Positions 45,484 to 54,134 of a stretch of 64,000 bases of DNA are shown one piece after another; within the stretch, counting starts at the first letter, position 1, and the number at the start of each line of letters is the position of its first letter. Made by a program: the position numbers and the translations under genes. The stretch is from the NCBI RefSeq assembly GCF_030915525.1, contig NZ_CP133269.1, forward strand, positions 2,887,001 to 2,951,000, given 5' to 3'. Below the pieces are notes generated by a model. That model did no database searches, was not told where the DNA came from, and saw only the letters and a program-made list of their open reading frames with translations. The DNA comes from Neobacillus sp. PS2-9. Lineage in GTDB: Bacteria; Bacillota; Bacilli; Bacillales; Cytobacillaceae.

Positions 45484-47010
45484 TTACCCTTCTACATTGA
45501 TGATTACTTCTTTCCCTCTTCGTTTCATCATGAATGGAACTACCAGCCATAGGACAGTGATAAGAAGGAATGCTAAAGAAATCGGCCGTGTAAAAAATAC
45601 ACTGTAATCACCATTCGATATGGTTAGGGCTCTTCTTAAGTTATTTTCGATCATCGGTCCGAGGACTAGACCAAGAACGATCGGGGCAATGGGGTAATCA
45701 TTTTTATTAAAAAAATACCCCAGGACTCCACAGCCCAATAATAGTAGAAGATCGTTGGTCGATACTTGAACAGCATAGACGCCAAAAATGGAAATGGCAA
45801 TAATGATCGGTATTAAGTATTTCTTCGGTGTTTGAATGATTTTTGCAAATACCTTCACTAATGGAAGATTCAAGACTAAAAGCATGATGTTACCTATGAA
45901 CATGCTGGCGATTAATCCCCATGCAACCTGTGGATGATCTTCAAATAACAATGGACCTGGTTGCACATTGTACATCATCAGAGCACCCATTAGGATAGCT
46001 GTGGTGCCAGAACCTGGTATCCCTAATGTTAATAATGGAATCATAGCACCGCCGGATGCCGCATTATTCGCTGATTCTGGTGCCGCCACCCCTGCGATCG
46101 TTCCTGTTCCAAATTTCGAAGGAGTTTTGGAAATCTTTTTTTCAAGAATATAAGAGAAGAAGGATGCAAGTGTTGCCCCAGCTCCCGGTAAGATTCCAAC
46201 AAAGAAGCCAAGGATACTTCCGCGGGCAATCGGTCCAGCCGATTCTTTTAATTCCTCTTTGGATGGCAGCAAGTTATTAATTTTTGCAATATCCACCTCT
46301 TCTTCTTCTTTTTCTAGAATGGTCTTGAATACTTCACCGAGCGCAAACAATCCTACCGCTAAAGTTAGAAACTCAATTCCTTGGAAAAGCCATGGCACAT
46401 CGAATGTAAATCTAGCAATCCCGGAAACACTGTCAATTCCAATTGTTCCGAGTAACAACCCACAAACAGTCATGATTAAGGCTTTTGTTACTGACTTTCC
46501 AGCTAAACCGCTAACGGCACCCAGTCCTAATAGCATTAAGGAAAAATATTCTGCCGGACCAAATTTTAGGGCTACGTCGGATAACGGCTTTGCTAGGGCA
46601 ATCAAGGCTATCAGTGTCACGATTCCAGCTACAAACGATCCAATGGCTGCGATGGATAGTGCGCTGCCGGCCCTTCCTTTTTTTGCCATTTGATATCCGT
46701 CCAATGTTGTGACGACAGAGGACGATTCTCCTGGTGTATTTAATAGAATAGAAGTGGTAGACCCCCCATACATTGCTCCATAGTAAACTCCTTCTAATAA
46801 AATGATTGCGCTTGTTGCAGCCTGTTCTGGCGGCAGTCCGCCTGTAATGGATGCCGTTACCGGAATAAGAAGAGCTACACCACTCATTGGACCAATACCT
46901 GGCAATACGCCAACAGCGGTCCCTATTAAAACCCCAACAAAAGCAAAAATGATATTATACCAAATAAGGGCCGTTCCAAAACCTTGAATTAAATAATCTA
47001 ATGTACTCAT
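45484..47010 (-). CDS. tctA: tripartite tricarboxylate transporter permease TctA
   Basis: 508 residues, about 12 membrane helices, with the TctA signatures GVLPGIGPMSGVALLIPVT, GSTTSILLNTPGESSSVVTT and the mirrored GILPGAGATLASFFSYI / LTLGIPGSGTTAILMGAL. The large permease subunit of a solute-binding-protein dependent, ion-driven importer for citrate-like acids. ATG 47010 follows AAAGGAGG. Confidence 0.95.
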   Translation of the reverse strand: MSTLDYLIQGFGTALIWYNIIFAFVGVLIGTAVGVLPGIGPMSGVALLIPVTASITGGLPPEQAATSAIILLEGVYYGAMYGGSTTSILLNTPGESSSVVTTLDGYQMAKKGRAGSALSIAAIGSFVAGIVTLIALIALAKPLSDVALKFGPAEYFSLMLLGLGAVSGLAGKSVTKALIMTVCGLLLGTIGIDSVSGIARFTFDVPWLFQGIEFLTLAVGLFALGEVFKTILEKEEEEVDIAKINNLLPSKEELKESAGPIARGSILGFFVGILPGAGATLASFFSYILEKKISKTPSKFGTGTIAGVAAPESANNAASGGAMIPLLTLGIPGSGTTAILMGALMMYNVQPGPLLFEDHPQVAWGLIASMFIGNIMLLVLNLPLVKVFAKIIQTPKKYLIPIIIAISIFGVYAVQVSTNDLLLLLGCGVLGYFFNKNDYPIAPIVLGLVLGPMIENNLRRALTISNGDYSVFFTRPISLAFLLITVLWLVVPFMMKRRGKEVIINVEG

Positions 47011-47040
47011 GATCTTTCCTCCTTTCTTCTATTACTGTGG

Positions 47041-47499
47041 TTAAAACCAAACAGGCCAACCTGGAAGTGTTCCCTTTAACACTTCAACAAATAAAAAGTA
47101 TACGATTCCTGAAAAAGCAGCAGATATGATAAGGGATGACACCCACTTCGAACGTTCCATTGTTTGAAAGCAAATAAATAAAAAGACAAAAGTAGTAATC
47201 ACATACCCTATTGTTTCCAAGGTTAAGATATAAGCCAATGTAGCAACGAAAATGATTAAAAACGGCTTATATTCTAATTTTCCCTTTGGTCTATGCTCTC
47301 CCTTTGAGATGATGGTTTCATAAAACAAGCGAATACTTAATAATACAAGGATAATACCAAGAATAAATGGAAAAATATCAGGACCTACTACACTACCGTA
47401 TGACGAGCTTGATAGCTGCTTACTACCAACTATAAATAACACACCAACCGCAAGAAACATGACTGATGCGACACGATCGAATTTGATATCCATCTTCAT
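47041..47499 (-). CDS. tctB: tripartite tricarboxylate transporter small subunit TctB
   Basis: 152 residues with four membrane helices, the size and placement (between tctC and tctA) of TctB. Starts GTG/ATG-like pair at 47499 and 47493, both ATG; GGAGGGGG lies just before, so the second is possible. Helper of the permease. Confidence 0.9.
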   Translation of the reverse strand: MKMDIKFDRVASVMFLAVGVLFIVGSKQLSSSSYGSVVGPDIFPFILGIILVLLSIRLFYETIISKGEHRPKGKLEYKPFLIIFVATLAYILTLETIGYVITTFVFLFICFQTMERSKWVSSLIISAAFSGIVYFLFVEVLKGTLPGWPVWF

Positions 47500-47551
47500 A
47501 CCCCCTCCTTAACTAATAGGGGAAGGAGAGAGACCACTCCTTCCCACACTA

Positions 47552-48580
47552 TTACTTTTGCATCCCCAATGCTTCTAATAATTGCTGGACTTGTTTATCT
47601 TGTTCTTCTAAAAACTTTTTGAATTCGCCACTGTTTTTGTACTGTAACTCCCAGCCTTGAGTTTCTACTTCCTTCTTCCAATCAGGTGTCTTGACTAGCT
47701 TATCAATCGTATTTTCCCAATATGTTTTTGCTTCCTTAGACATCTTTTCAGGACCGAATACTCCGCGCCAAATGGTAAATTCGGCGTCAACTCCTTGTTC
47801 CTTTGAGGTCGGTACATCTTTAAAATCTCCTGTTAATCGATCAGTTGAAGTGACAGCCAATACTCGAATCTTACCTGCCTTTAAAAATTCCTTTACACTA
47901 GAAGCATCCGTTCCAATCACATCTGCATTTCCTCCAAGAAGTGCAGTAATCGCTTCCCCGCCGCCATCATAGGAGACATATTTAATTTTCGTAGGATCCA
48001 CACCGTATTTATACGCTGGAAGTATGGAGATCAAGTGGTCCATCGAACCTGGTGCGGAACCACCTGCAAATGTTAGTTTAGTAGGGTCCTTTTTCACGTC
48101 TTCTAAGACGGATTTCAGATCCTTATATTTTGAATCGGCTTTTACGACAATGGCACCAAAATCCTTCGTCAACTGCGCTAATGGAGTGGTGTTTTTGTAG
48201 CCGTAAGGGCTGTTTCCTTCCTTTTTCAGGTTGTTAATAATGATCGGCGGTGAACTAACAAAGAGCATATCGTTGTTTGCCGCATGTTGGGTTGCGTATT
48301 CCGCCATAAATACAGCTCCACCGCCACCTGGCTTATTCTCTACTGTCAATGGCTGCGTTACTAGTTTTGTCTCGCTAAGTACTTTTGTAAAGGAACGTGC
48401 GGTTAGATCCCAACCACCACCTGCACCCGATGGAGCTACAACGGTAATGGCCTTCGTAGGATAGCCTGTACCTTCTTCCTTTTTACCAGAGCTAGCTGTT
48501 TCTTTACTGCTGCAAGCACCAAGGCTTAATGCCAATGCACCTGCACACATGACTGCTGAAATTCTTTTAATAGAAAACAT
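47552..48580 (-). CDS. tctC: tripartite tricarboxylate transporter binding protein TctC
   Basis: 342 residues. Lipoprotein signal with lipobox LSLGAC-S, then a Bug/TctC domain: AITVVAPSGAGGGWDLTARS, VENKPGGGGAVFMAEYA, GGSAPGSMDHLISI, GVDAEFTIWRGVFGP. Binds a carboxylate outside the cell and delivers it to TctAB. ATG 48580 follows AAAGGGGGAAACAAA. A cre site lies just upstream. Confidence 0.95.
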   Translation of the reverse strand: MFSIKRISAVMCAGALALSLGACSSKETASSGKKEEGTGYPTKAITVVAPSGAGGGWDLTARSFTKVLSETKLVTQPLTVENKPGGGGAVFMAEYATQHAANNDMLFVSSPPIIINNLKKEGNSPYGYKNTTPLAQLTKDFGAIVVKADSKYKDLKSVLEDVKKDPTKLTFAGGSAPGSMDHLISILPAYKYGVDPTKIKYVSYDGGGEAITALLGGNADVIGTDASSVKEFLKAGKIRVLAVTSTDRLTGDFKDVPTSKEQGVDAEFTIWRGVFGPEKMSKEAKTYWENTIDKLVKTPDWKKEVETQGWELQYKNSGEFKKFLEEQDKQVQQLLEALGMQK

Positions 48581-48594
48581 TTTGTTTCCCCCTT

Positions 48595-48608
48595 TGTAAA
48601 CGTTTTCT
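48595..48608 (-). promoter_or_regulatory. cre (CcpA) site in the tctC leader
   Basis: AGAAAACGTTTACA on the minus strand matches the cre consensus TGWAANCGNTNWCA at 13 of 14 positions. It lies directly next to the ribosome site, 15 bp before the start codon, where bound CcpA would block elongation. Confidence 0.75.
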
Positions 48609-48675
48609 TAATTTTACAAAATCTTTTGCCCTTGAAAAGGTTATGTATTTAAACAGCATTAAAAACTTATAAACC

Positions 48676-48693
48676 ATTTTGTTCATTTTGTTC
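48676..48693 (-). promoter_or_regulatory. tandem 9-bp repeat upstream of tctC
   Basis: Two perfect copies of GAACAAAAT (minus strand), 48676-48684 and 48685-48693, about 100 bp upstream of tctC. A candidate binding site for the CitB-type regulator. Confidence 0.4.
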
Positions 48694-48751
48694 ACGTGCG
48701 GAAAATTGGAGATTTTTGCAGAAAAATAATAGTGGACTATTTTTATAAGCC

Positions 48752-48760
48752 TGATATAAT
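48752..48760 (+). promoter_or_regulatory. extended -10 promoter
   Basis: TGATATAAT (extended -10, hexamer 48755-48760) with a weak -35. It serves the small gene starting at 48799. Confidence 0.6.
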
Positions 48761-48798
48761 CCAAATAGAATACATTATTACATTTAAAGGTGGCCACT

Positions 48799-48996
48799 AT
48801 GGGGAACACATGTAGGTATGTTGTCAACGCACTTGGAAAAGGTGGGGAAACATATTATACGCGTTGTAAAGACAAACAAGAATTGAAGAACTGGATTTCT
48901 ACTAATCGTGAAAAAATAATAATGGACGAATTAAAAATCACTGATAAACAACAAAGTCTATTTTCCAAATGGTTAGGCATGAAAAACTTATTTTAA
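48799..48996 (+). CDS. small hypothetical protein
   Basis: 65 residues: GNTCRYVVNALGKGGETYYT, then KELKNWISTNREKIIM-like helical segments. ATG 48799 follows AAAGGTGG; promoter and terminator frame it as a single-gene unit. No family recognised. Confidence 0.65.
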   Translation: MGNTCRYVVNALGKGGETYYTRCKDKQELKNWISTNREKIIMDELKITDKQQSLFSKWLGMKNLF

Positions 48997-49002
48997 TGAC
49001 TA

Positions 49003-49036
49003 GACGCCATTCTATTTAGAATGGCGTCATTTATTT
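49003..49036 (+). terminator. Rho-independent terminator
   Basis: 11-bp stem GACGCCATTCT (49003-49013) with its complement (49018-49028), then ATTTATTT. Confidence 0.88.
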
Positions 49037-49108
49037 GCTATTTTAGTTGATTACTAGCAAAGGAATTATTAACATATGGTATAATTATCCAACGGAGGTG
49101 CGTGTGGT

Positions 49109-49312
49109 ATGGCAAGGGAAATTGAGGATAAAGTAACACCATCACGTTCAACAAGTAACAACAATAAAAATGACGTGAAAGTAAATAACAACTTCAGTTT
49201 AACGATTAACTTTGGAGATTCATTGAATGTATTAGCTTTAATTGCTGGAGTCTATTTGATTAGAAGAATGGCAAAAAACCGCAAACTGAAAAAGAAAGCT
49301 GAAAAAAAGTAA
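49109..49312 (+). CDS. small single-pass membrane protein
   Basis: 67 residues: Asn-rich polar N-terminus, one membrane helix (LNVLALIAGVYLI, residues 39-52) and a basic tail (RRMAKNRKLKKKAEKK). ATG 49109 follows GGAGGTGCGTGTGGT. Unrecognised. Confidence 0.65.
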   Translation: MAREIEDKVTPSRSTSNNNKNDVKVNNNFSLTINFGDSLNVLALIAGVYLIRRMAKNRKLKKKAEKK

Positions 49313-49336
49313 TGGATTCCGGCCATTACTTTTTTA
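49303..49336. terminator. terminator overlapping the stop codon
   Basis: AAAAAAGTAATGG stem with its complement CCATTACTTTTTT; A/T-rich both sides. Confidence 0.82.
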
Positions 49337-49375
49337 TATATTTAACAAGATCCTTCCCCTTTTTCGTAAAGTCGT

Positions 49376-49753
49376 TTAATCATCTATCTCTCTTAGTTTG
49401 TTCCGTAATTCAATCATTACGGCTCTTGGGTTTTCCATTTCAAAAATAATATATTTGTATTTTCCAAAACCGTCTACTTCCAGATGAACAAGGGGAACAT
49501 TGTGTTCACATGATATAAAATACCACTCATTTCCAAACTTAAAACTACCTTCAAAAATGTTCAGTGGCGCAATCGCGGTGCCAGGCATTTTAAGCATCCA
49601 CATCGGTGGATCAAATTCATCGATATAGACACGTTTAATTGCCTTGTAAGGAATTCTCAATTGCCATTTGAGTGCAAATACACTCAGTACACCATTTAAC
49701 CTAAGCACAAATTCATCCTTGGTGAAATTTACTTTTCTCCCCACTAAGATCAC
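49376..49753 (-). CDS. hypothetical PH-like protein
   Basis: 125 residues, beta-strand rich with a C-terminal helix (AVMIELRNKLREID), and the pattern LRIPYKAIKRVYIDE resembles bacterial PH-like domains. Start GTG 49753 (or 49744) is weakly marked by GTGGGGTG. Function unknown. Confidence 0.55.
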   Translation of the reverse strand: MILVGRKVNFTKDEFVLRLNGVLSVFALKWQLRIPYKAIKRVYIDEFDPPMWMLKMPGTAIAPLNIFEGSFKFGNEWYFISCEHNVPLVHLEVDGFGKYKYIIFEMENPRAVMIELRNKLREIDD

Positions 49754-49844
49754 CCCACATGCGGATTTCGATCACCCATTATCCTTTATTTTACCACTGG
49801 AATTTTAAGTAAACCATTTCTTTTGCAAAAACAAAAAATGGACC

Positions 49845-49935
49845 AACCTCAAGTCAGTCCAATCTTTGATCGTATTAAGAACAGGCAAAATGTCCACCTC
49901 AAGAAGACAAATGTCCACGGATGGTGCCTGACACC
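49845..49935. repeat. REP-like copy 2
   Basis: Palindrome TGGTGCCTGACACC at 49922-49935, preceded by repeated TGTCCAC boxes (about 49889 and 49911), as at 38754-38802. Lies after the MATE gene. Confidence 0.6.
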
Positions 49936-49949
49936 CAAATAGGATCCTT

Positions 49950-51308
49950 CTACCCCTCTACAGTCACGAATTTCTTTTTCTGGATGTAGATCAGTCTGAG
50001 AGATAAGGCAATCCCTGCTGCTAGTAATCCTACAGTGAGTCCGATCCAATAGCCTCTTGCTTCTAAGCTTGTGTAATGGGCCAATACGAAGCCGACTGGA
50101 AGACAGATAAGCCAATAGGCAATTAAGGTCATGATAAAAGCGAGATTGACATCCTTATATCCTCTTAATGCTGCCTGTGCTGTCGCCTGGATAGCATCAG
50201 ATATTTGAAAAAACAGCGCAAAGATTAAAAAGTTCGCTGTTAAGTTGATAACAGCCGTTTCGTTCGAATATAAGCCAGCCACTTGATAACGGAACACAAC
50301 CACTAACAATCCCGTAAAGAGTGCAATGAAAATAGCCAGATATACACCAAGCCAGCTGTACTGTTTAGCGTCTTTATAACGCCGTGACCCGACTTCAAAG
50401 CCGACAAGAACGGTCAGCGCCGTGGAGATACTAATGGGAATCATATACAAGAATGACACGATATTTAAAGCCGATTGATAAGCCGCAATCGTTGTGACGT
50501 TAAATTTACTTAATAAAATCGTGACCACTGCAAACATACTTGTCTCGAAAAAGGTGGAAAGCCCCATCGGCACACCAATCTTTAAAATTTCCTTACATTC
50601 TTCCCACGAGAATTCCTTCTTGTTACTGAAAACCGGATAGGATGAGAATGGGTCTTGTGTTTTTACAATAAAAATGGTCATCCCCATGATGGCCCAATAA
50701 GTGATCGATGTCGCATACCCTGCCCCAGCGCCCCCTAACTCTGGAAAACCAAAATGCCCAAAGATAAACGCATAGTTCAAGAAGAAATTAAGAGGTAATG
50801 ATGCTAACATAATCACCATAATCACACGTGTTTTCCCTAGAGCGTAAATAAACGACCTTAGGACGTTAAAAATAAAAAGAGGGACAATTCCAAAACTTAG
50901 ACCAACTAAATAATCAAATGCCGTTTCTTGAACGTCCTCCGGCAGTTTCATTTTGTCTAAGATGGGATCTACTAAAAAGGATCCCAGAATAATGACCACG
51001 ATGGCAATTAAAAAGGAAAGATACATGCCGTGTTTCACAACAGTGGATACTTCATTATTCCGTTTTTCACCGAATCGTTGTGCCGCAATGGGTGAAACCG
51101 CTAGCAAAATACCGCTGATCCCCATAAAAATAGGGCTCCAAACCGAGGAGCCAATCGCCACTCCTGCTAAATCGGAAGAATGATATTTCCCTGACATGAT
51201 CGTATTGAAAAATACCATCGAAAACATGCCAAGCTGTGTAATTAAAATGGGAATTAATAAGACAATTATTTGTTTTGTTTTTTCCCTGATTGTAAAGGTC
51301 TGATTCAT
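49950..51308 (-). CDS. MATE-family efflux transporter
   Basis: 452 residues, twelve membrane helices in two halves (NorM/DinF type). Typical motifs include VWSPIFMGISGILLAVSPIA in half one and GVPMGLSTFFETSMFAVVTI in half two. Exports cationic drugs or metabolites with sodium or protons. ATG 51308 follows AAGGAGCACACAGTT. Confidence 0.92.
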   Translation of the reverse strand: MNQTFTIREKTKQIIVLLIPILITQLGMFSMVFFNTIMSGKYHSSDLAGVAIGSSVWSPIFMGISGILLAVSPIAAQRFGEKRNNEVSTVVKHGMYLSFLIAIVVIILGSFLVDPILDKMKLPEDVQETAFDYLVGLSFGIVPLFIFNVLRSFIYALGKTRVIMVIMLASLPLNFFLNYAFIFGHFGFPELGGAGAGYATSITYWAIMGMTIFIVKTQDPFSSYPVFSNKKEFSWEECKEILKIGVPMGLSTFFETSMFAVVTILLSKFNVTTIAAYQSALNIVSFLYMIPISISTALTVLVGFEVGSRRYKDAKQYSWLGVYLAIFIALFTGLLVVVFRYQVAGLYSNETAVINLTANFLIFALFFQISDAIQATAQAALRGYKDVNLAFIMTLIAYWLICLPVGFVLAHYTSLEARGYWIGLTVGLLAAGIALSLRLIYIQKKKFVTVEG

Positions 51309-51460
51309 AACTGTGTGCTCCTTGAGAATAAAAATCCGAATCTTTATTATACTCTATTTCGAATTATTTTCCTCTAAATAAGTTTCCGCCTGTGATACCC
51401 ATCACCCCTTCTTCTTCTTGCTTTTTTTAAAATATAGTTAGAGGGAGATGGGTTCTGCGT

Positions 51461-51739
51461 ATGGAAAAACAATTGTCCGATTTGTCTATTTTCGAGAGCT
51501 ACCGCAATCGACAGGTGATTCTTAACTACTATCAGGATGGAGATTTTTTATGGAAAAGAGATGGCTTTCACTTTGAATTGATCCAAATTGGAACTGAGCA
51601 GCTGCTATTTTTAAAAGGGAATGACAGCACAATATCGGTTCCCATAAATGATTACAAAACCGCTGTCATTAATACACAGTTTCCGAATTTCTTTATTTTG
51701 CGGAATGGTGAGGATCGCTTGGAGATTTATTTTCCTTGA
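51461..51739 (+). CDS. hypothetical protein
   Basis: 92 residues, beta-rich (NRQVILNYYQDGDFLWKRDG, then QIGTEQLLFLKGND). ATG 51461 follows AGGGAGATGGG. No family recognised. Confidence 0.6.
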   Translation: MEKQLSDLSIFESYRNRQVILNYYQDGDFLWKRDGFHFELIQIGTEQLLFLKGNDSTISVPINDYKTAVINTQFPNFFILRNGEDRLEIYFP

Positions 51740-51884
51740 GTTCAATTGACTAAGGTTCGATATACATTAAAAAAGTCGTATCCAGTACATAATCGGGAAG
51801 TTTTCGTCCCAGATAACGGTATTCCTTCCGCTCAAGAAGCTTCGCTTTCCGCATGAGGATCGTGGGGCTCCATTCAAGAAACAT

Positions 51885-52405
51885 TTTGGTAACGTTGACG
51901 GTTTCTACGTTACCCTTTCCTCTTCCCTTCAGCCGCTTCGGGCACGTACGAGCCTGAAGCGGCTGATGGAGAAGGGTTTAAGGCCGTGTAAACAGGTTCT
52001 ACGCGCCCGAACTAACTTGGGGAGAAAGGTTTAGGTCGCGTAGACGGGTTCTACGCGCCAGAATTGCCTAATGGAGAAGGGTTTAAGGTCGCGTAGACGG
52101 GTTCTACGCGCCCGAACTACCTGATGGAGAAGGGTTTAAGGTCGCGTAGACGGGTTCTACGCGACCGAACTACCTGATGGAGAAGGGTTTGGTCGCGTAG
52201 ACGGGTTCTACGCGCCCGAACTACCTGATGGAGAAGAGTTTAGGTCGTGTAGACGGGTTCTACGCGACCGAACTACCTGATGGAGAAGGGTTTAGGTCGT
52301 GTAGACGAGTTCTACGCGACCGAACTAACTTGTGTAGAAAGGTTTAGGTCGCGTAGACGGGTTCTACGTTACCCAATTCCATTTCCTGCGACCACTTCGG
52401 GCACG
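51885..52405. repeat. 52-bp tandem palindrome array F (about 10 units)
   Basis: GTTCTAC anchors at 51996, 52048, 52101, 52154, 52205, 52257, 52309 and 52361: spacing 51-53, mostly 52. Perfect dyad arms GGTCGCGTAGA and TCTACGCGACC with a 5-nt loop; spacer GAACTACCTGATGGAGAAGG. First unit reads GGTAACGT...ACGTTACC, a compensatory change. It lies in the 51740-52617 gap between convergent genes. Confidence 0.94.
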
Positions 52406-52489
52406 TAGAAATTGATACTTCACTTTTCCTATAGGGCTAAAAGCATAAGTACCGCATGAAGAAAATGCGATAGTATTTTCAAGGATCTC

Positions 52490-52518
52490 GCACCTTCCGC
52501 TCCTATCAACATAGAGCC
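52490..52518. repeat. MITE-like element remnant
   Basis: CACCTTCCGCTCC then TATCAACATAGAGCC matches the right end of the elements at 17531 and 53717. A weaker left-hand remnant (CCTTCCGCTC, CTTCGCTTTCCGC) lies near 51818-51852, so array F may sit inside a decayed copy. Confidence 0.5.
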
Positions 52519-52545
52519 AAAATCTACAATAGCGATAAAATACCA

Positions 52546-52579
52546 TTAAAAAAATAGACGTGCACCCATTCGCACGTCT
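52546..52579 (-). terminator. terminator
   Basis: Minus strand stem AGACGTGC / GCACGTCT (52556-52563 with 52572-52579), then TATTTTTTT. Confidence 0.85.
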
Positions 52580-52617
52580 CATTCTTTATGTTTACTGAAG
52601 GAACTTTTGGGTCCCAC

Positions 52618-53451
52618 CTAGTTCTTTACAATTTTTGAAGGATTATTCACTTTGTATAGTACTGGCACATCGACAAGAAATTCTTCCTCTACATCTTTTC
52701 CCTTTGCTAACTTCTTAGCCGCTACTTTTCCGTCGAATTCCAGTTGATCTCCAACAGCCAGTTCAAACTTTTTAAGGGTTTTACTGTGACTGCACCACGC
52801 AAAACCAATTTCCAGTGGATTGTCTTGAATGATTTGTACATTCTCTAAGACAACTACTTCATCGTTTTCTTCATTGAACGGATTGTAAGTCAAGGCAAAC
52901 TGTTTAACCGTTGCAGCAAAGTGTACTTTATCAGCCGGCAACTCGAGCTTTGGAGCCTTCTCTTTCTTCGGCTTTGTTTCTTTCACTTTTACTTGCTTCA
53001 GCTTTGGCTCGTCCTCTTTTTTCGGAAGTTCTTTGGCAGCAGCAGGCGATGTATCCTCTACCTTGTTGCTTTCTACTTTGTCTCCACTCTCTACTGTCGG
53101 TATGTCCTTATCCTCAAGATTCAACAAGCTTTCTTTTCCAAAGCTTGATTGCTGCATTTCCTTCAAATAGGCTGGGTGGATACAGCTCAACTGCCCTTCG
53201 TTAAACTCAATGACAATCGTATTAAATTCAGCCGCACTCCCATAGGTTTCATAGCCTTTAATGGATACAAGACGCTGGTAGTTCCTGTCTTTGTACCAAA
53301 ATTCCCTTTTTGCTTCCTTAGCTGAGGAAAGCCCCCATTCCTTAAGCTTTTCCTTATAATGTTCCTCATCCCGAAAAGTATCGAATTCACCCTTTGGCGG
53401 AATATATTGTGTTAGTTCAAATTGTTCTATTTGCGGCCGCTCGATCACCAC
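52618..53451 (-). CDS. hypothetical protein with charged linker
   Basis: 277 residues: N-terminal globular part (FWYKDRNYQRLVSIKGYETY), a Lys/Glu/Pro-rich linker (residues 115-170) and a beta-rich C-terminal part (VVVLENVQIIQDNPLEIGFA, then VGDQLEFDGKVAAKKL) resembling an OB-like fold. GTG start at 53451 or the next codon. No signal peptide; function unknown. Confidence 0.65.
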   Translation of the reverse strand: MVIERPQIEQFELTQYIPPKGEFDTFRDEEHYKEKLKEWGLSSAKEAKREFWYKDRNYQRLVSIKGYETYGSAAEFNTIVIEFNEGQLSCIHPAYLKEMQQSSFGKESLLNLEDKDIPTVESGDKVESNKVEDTSPAAAKELPKKEDEPKLKQVKVKETKPKKEKAPKLELPADKVHFAATVKQFALTYNPFNEENDEVVVLENVQIIQDNPLEIGFAWCSHSKTLKKFELAVGDQLEFDGKVAAKKLAKGKDVEEEFLVDVPVLYKVNNPSKIVKN

Positions 53452-53602
53452 TCCACACTTCCTTCCATTATGTATATGTGTAGATTATATCATTTCATCT
53501 GAAAAACATTAATCGCGATGCCAAATATGGGCATAATTTAAAATGACTTAAACGAATTTTATTTATTTTTCCACAGAAAAAGTAGGTCTTTTCTATTTTC
53601 TA

Positions 53603-53673
53603 TGTTATACTGATTTTACCATTTTCTTTATTGATTCATGACCTCTGTTCTTTCGATGAGAACGGGGGTTTTT
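53603..53673 (+). ncRNA. candidate small RNA
   Basis: An extended -10 TGTTATACT (53603-53611) is followed 31 bp later by a 10-bp GC-rich hairpin (CCTCTGTTCT 53642-53651 with AGAACGGGGG 53659-53668) and TTTTTG. A transcript of about 55 nt with no coding frame would result. No good -35 is seen. Confidence 0.35.
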
Positions 53674-53716
53674 GTTTGTCTTCATTTATTTCTACTTCTT
53701 TCATATGTATACTAAT

Positions 53717-53872
53717 GTCTCTGTTAAAATTGCTCCAGACGCGAGTGGTTCGTGGGCGTTTCGGCGAAACGGGCCTTCGGGGGCTCCCCTGACCCGTACT
53801 CCCACAGGAGTCTTCGCGTCTTCCGCTCCAATCAACAGGGTATAAAAATCAAAAATGTTCTTTAACATAGCC
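53717..53872. repeat. MITE-like element, copy 2
   Basis: About 156 bp; left end TCTCTGTTAAA, right end (read inward) GGCTATGTTAAAGAAC. The 3' half (CTCCCACAGGAGTCTTCG and TTCCGCTCCAATCAACAGGG) is nearly identical to copy 1. Again immediately downstream of a cold-shock gene. Confidence 0.82.
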
Positions 53873-53875
53873 ATA

Positions 53876-53906
53876 CAAAAAAAAGACTCTACAAGAGAGT
53901 CTTTTT
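53876..53906 (-). terminator. terminator of cold-shock gene 2
   Basis: Minus strand stem AAAGACTCT / AGAGTCTTT (53882-53904) followed by a T run. Confidence 0.88.
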
Positions 53907-53933
53907 CGTTTTTTCATTTATATAAAGCTTTTA

Positions 53934-54134
53934 TTAAGCTTTACGAACGTTAGAAGCTTGTGGTCCACGTTGACCTTGCTCAACGTCAAAAGTTACTGTT
54001 TGGCCTTCGTCAAGAGATTTGAAGCCTTCGCCTTGGATAGCTGAGAAGTGTACGAATACGTCGTCTCCACCTTCGCGCTCGATGAATCCAAAACCTTTTT
54101 CTGCATTAAACCATTTTACTTTACCTTGTTCCAT
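53934..54134 (-). CDS. cold-shock protein, CspA/CspB family (copy 2)
   Basis: 66 residues with RNP1 KGFGFIE and RNP2 DVFVHFSAI; nearly identical to the protein at 17763-17963. ATG 54134 follows GGAGGATACACAA. Same leader architecture and the same MITE downstream, so the two loci look like a segmental duplication. Confidence 0.96.
   Translation of the reverse strand: MEQGKVKWFNAEKGFGFIEREGGDDVFVHFSAIQGEGFKSLDEGQTVTFDVEQGQRGPQASNVRKA

Noticed and set aside
9715..52405. CRISPR arrays
   Set aside because: Spacers within each array are repeated too, dyads are hairpins with changing sequence, and no cas genes are present.
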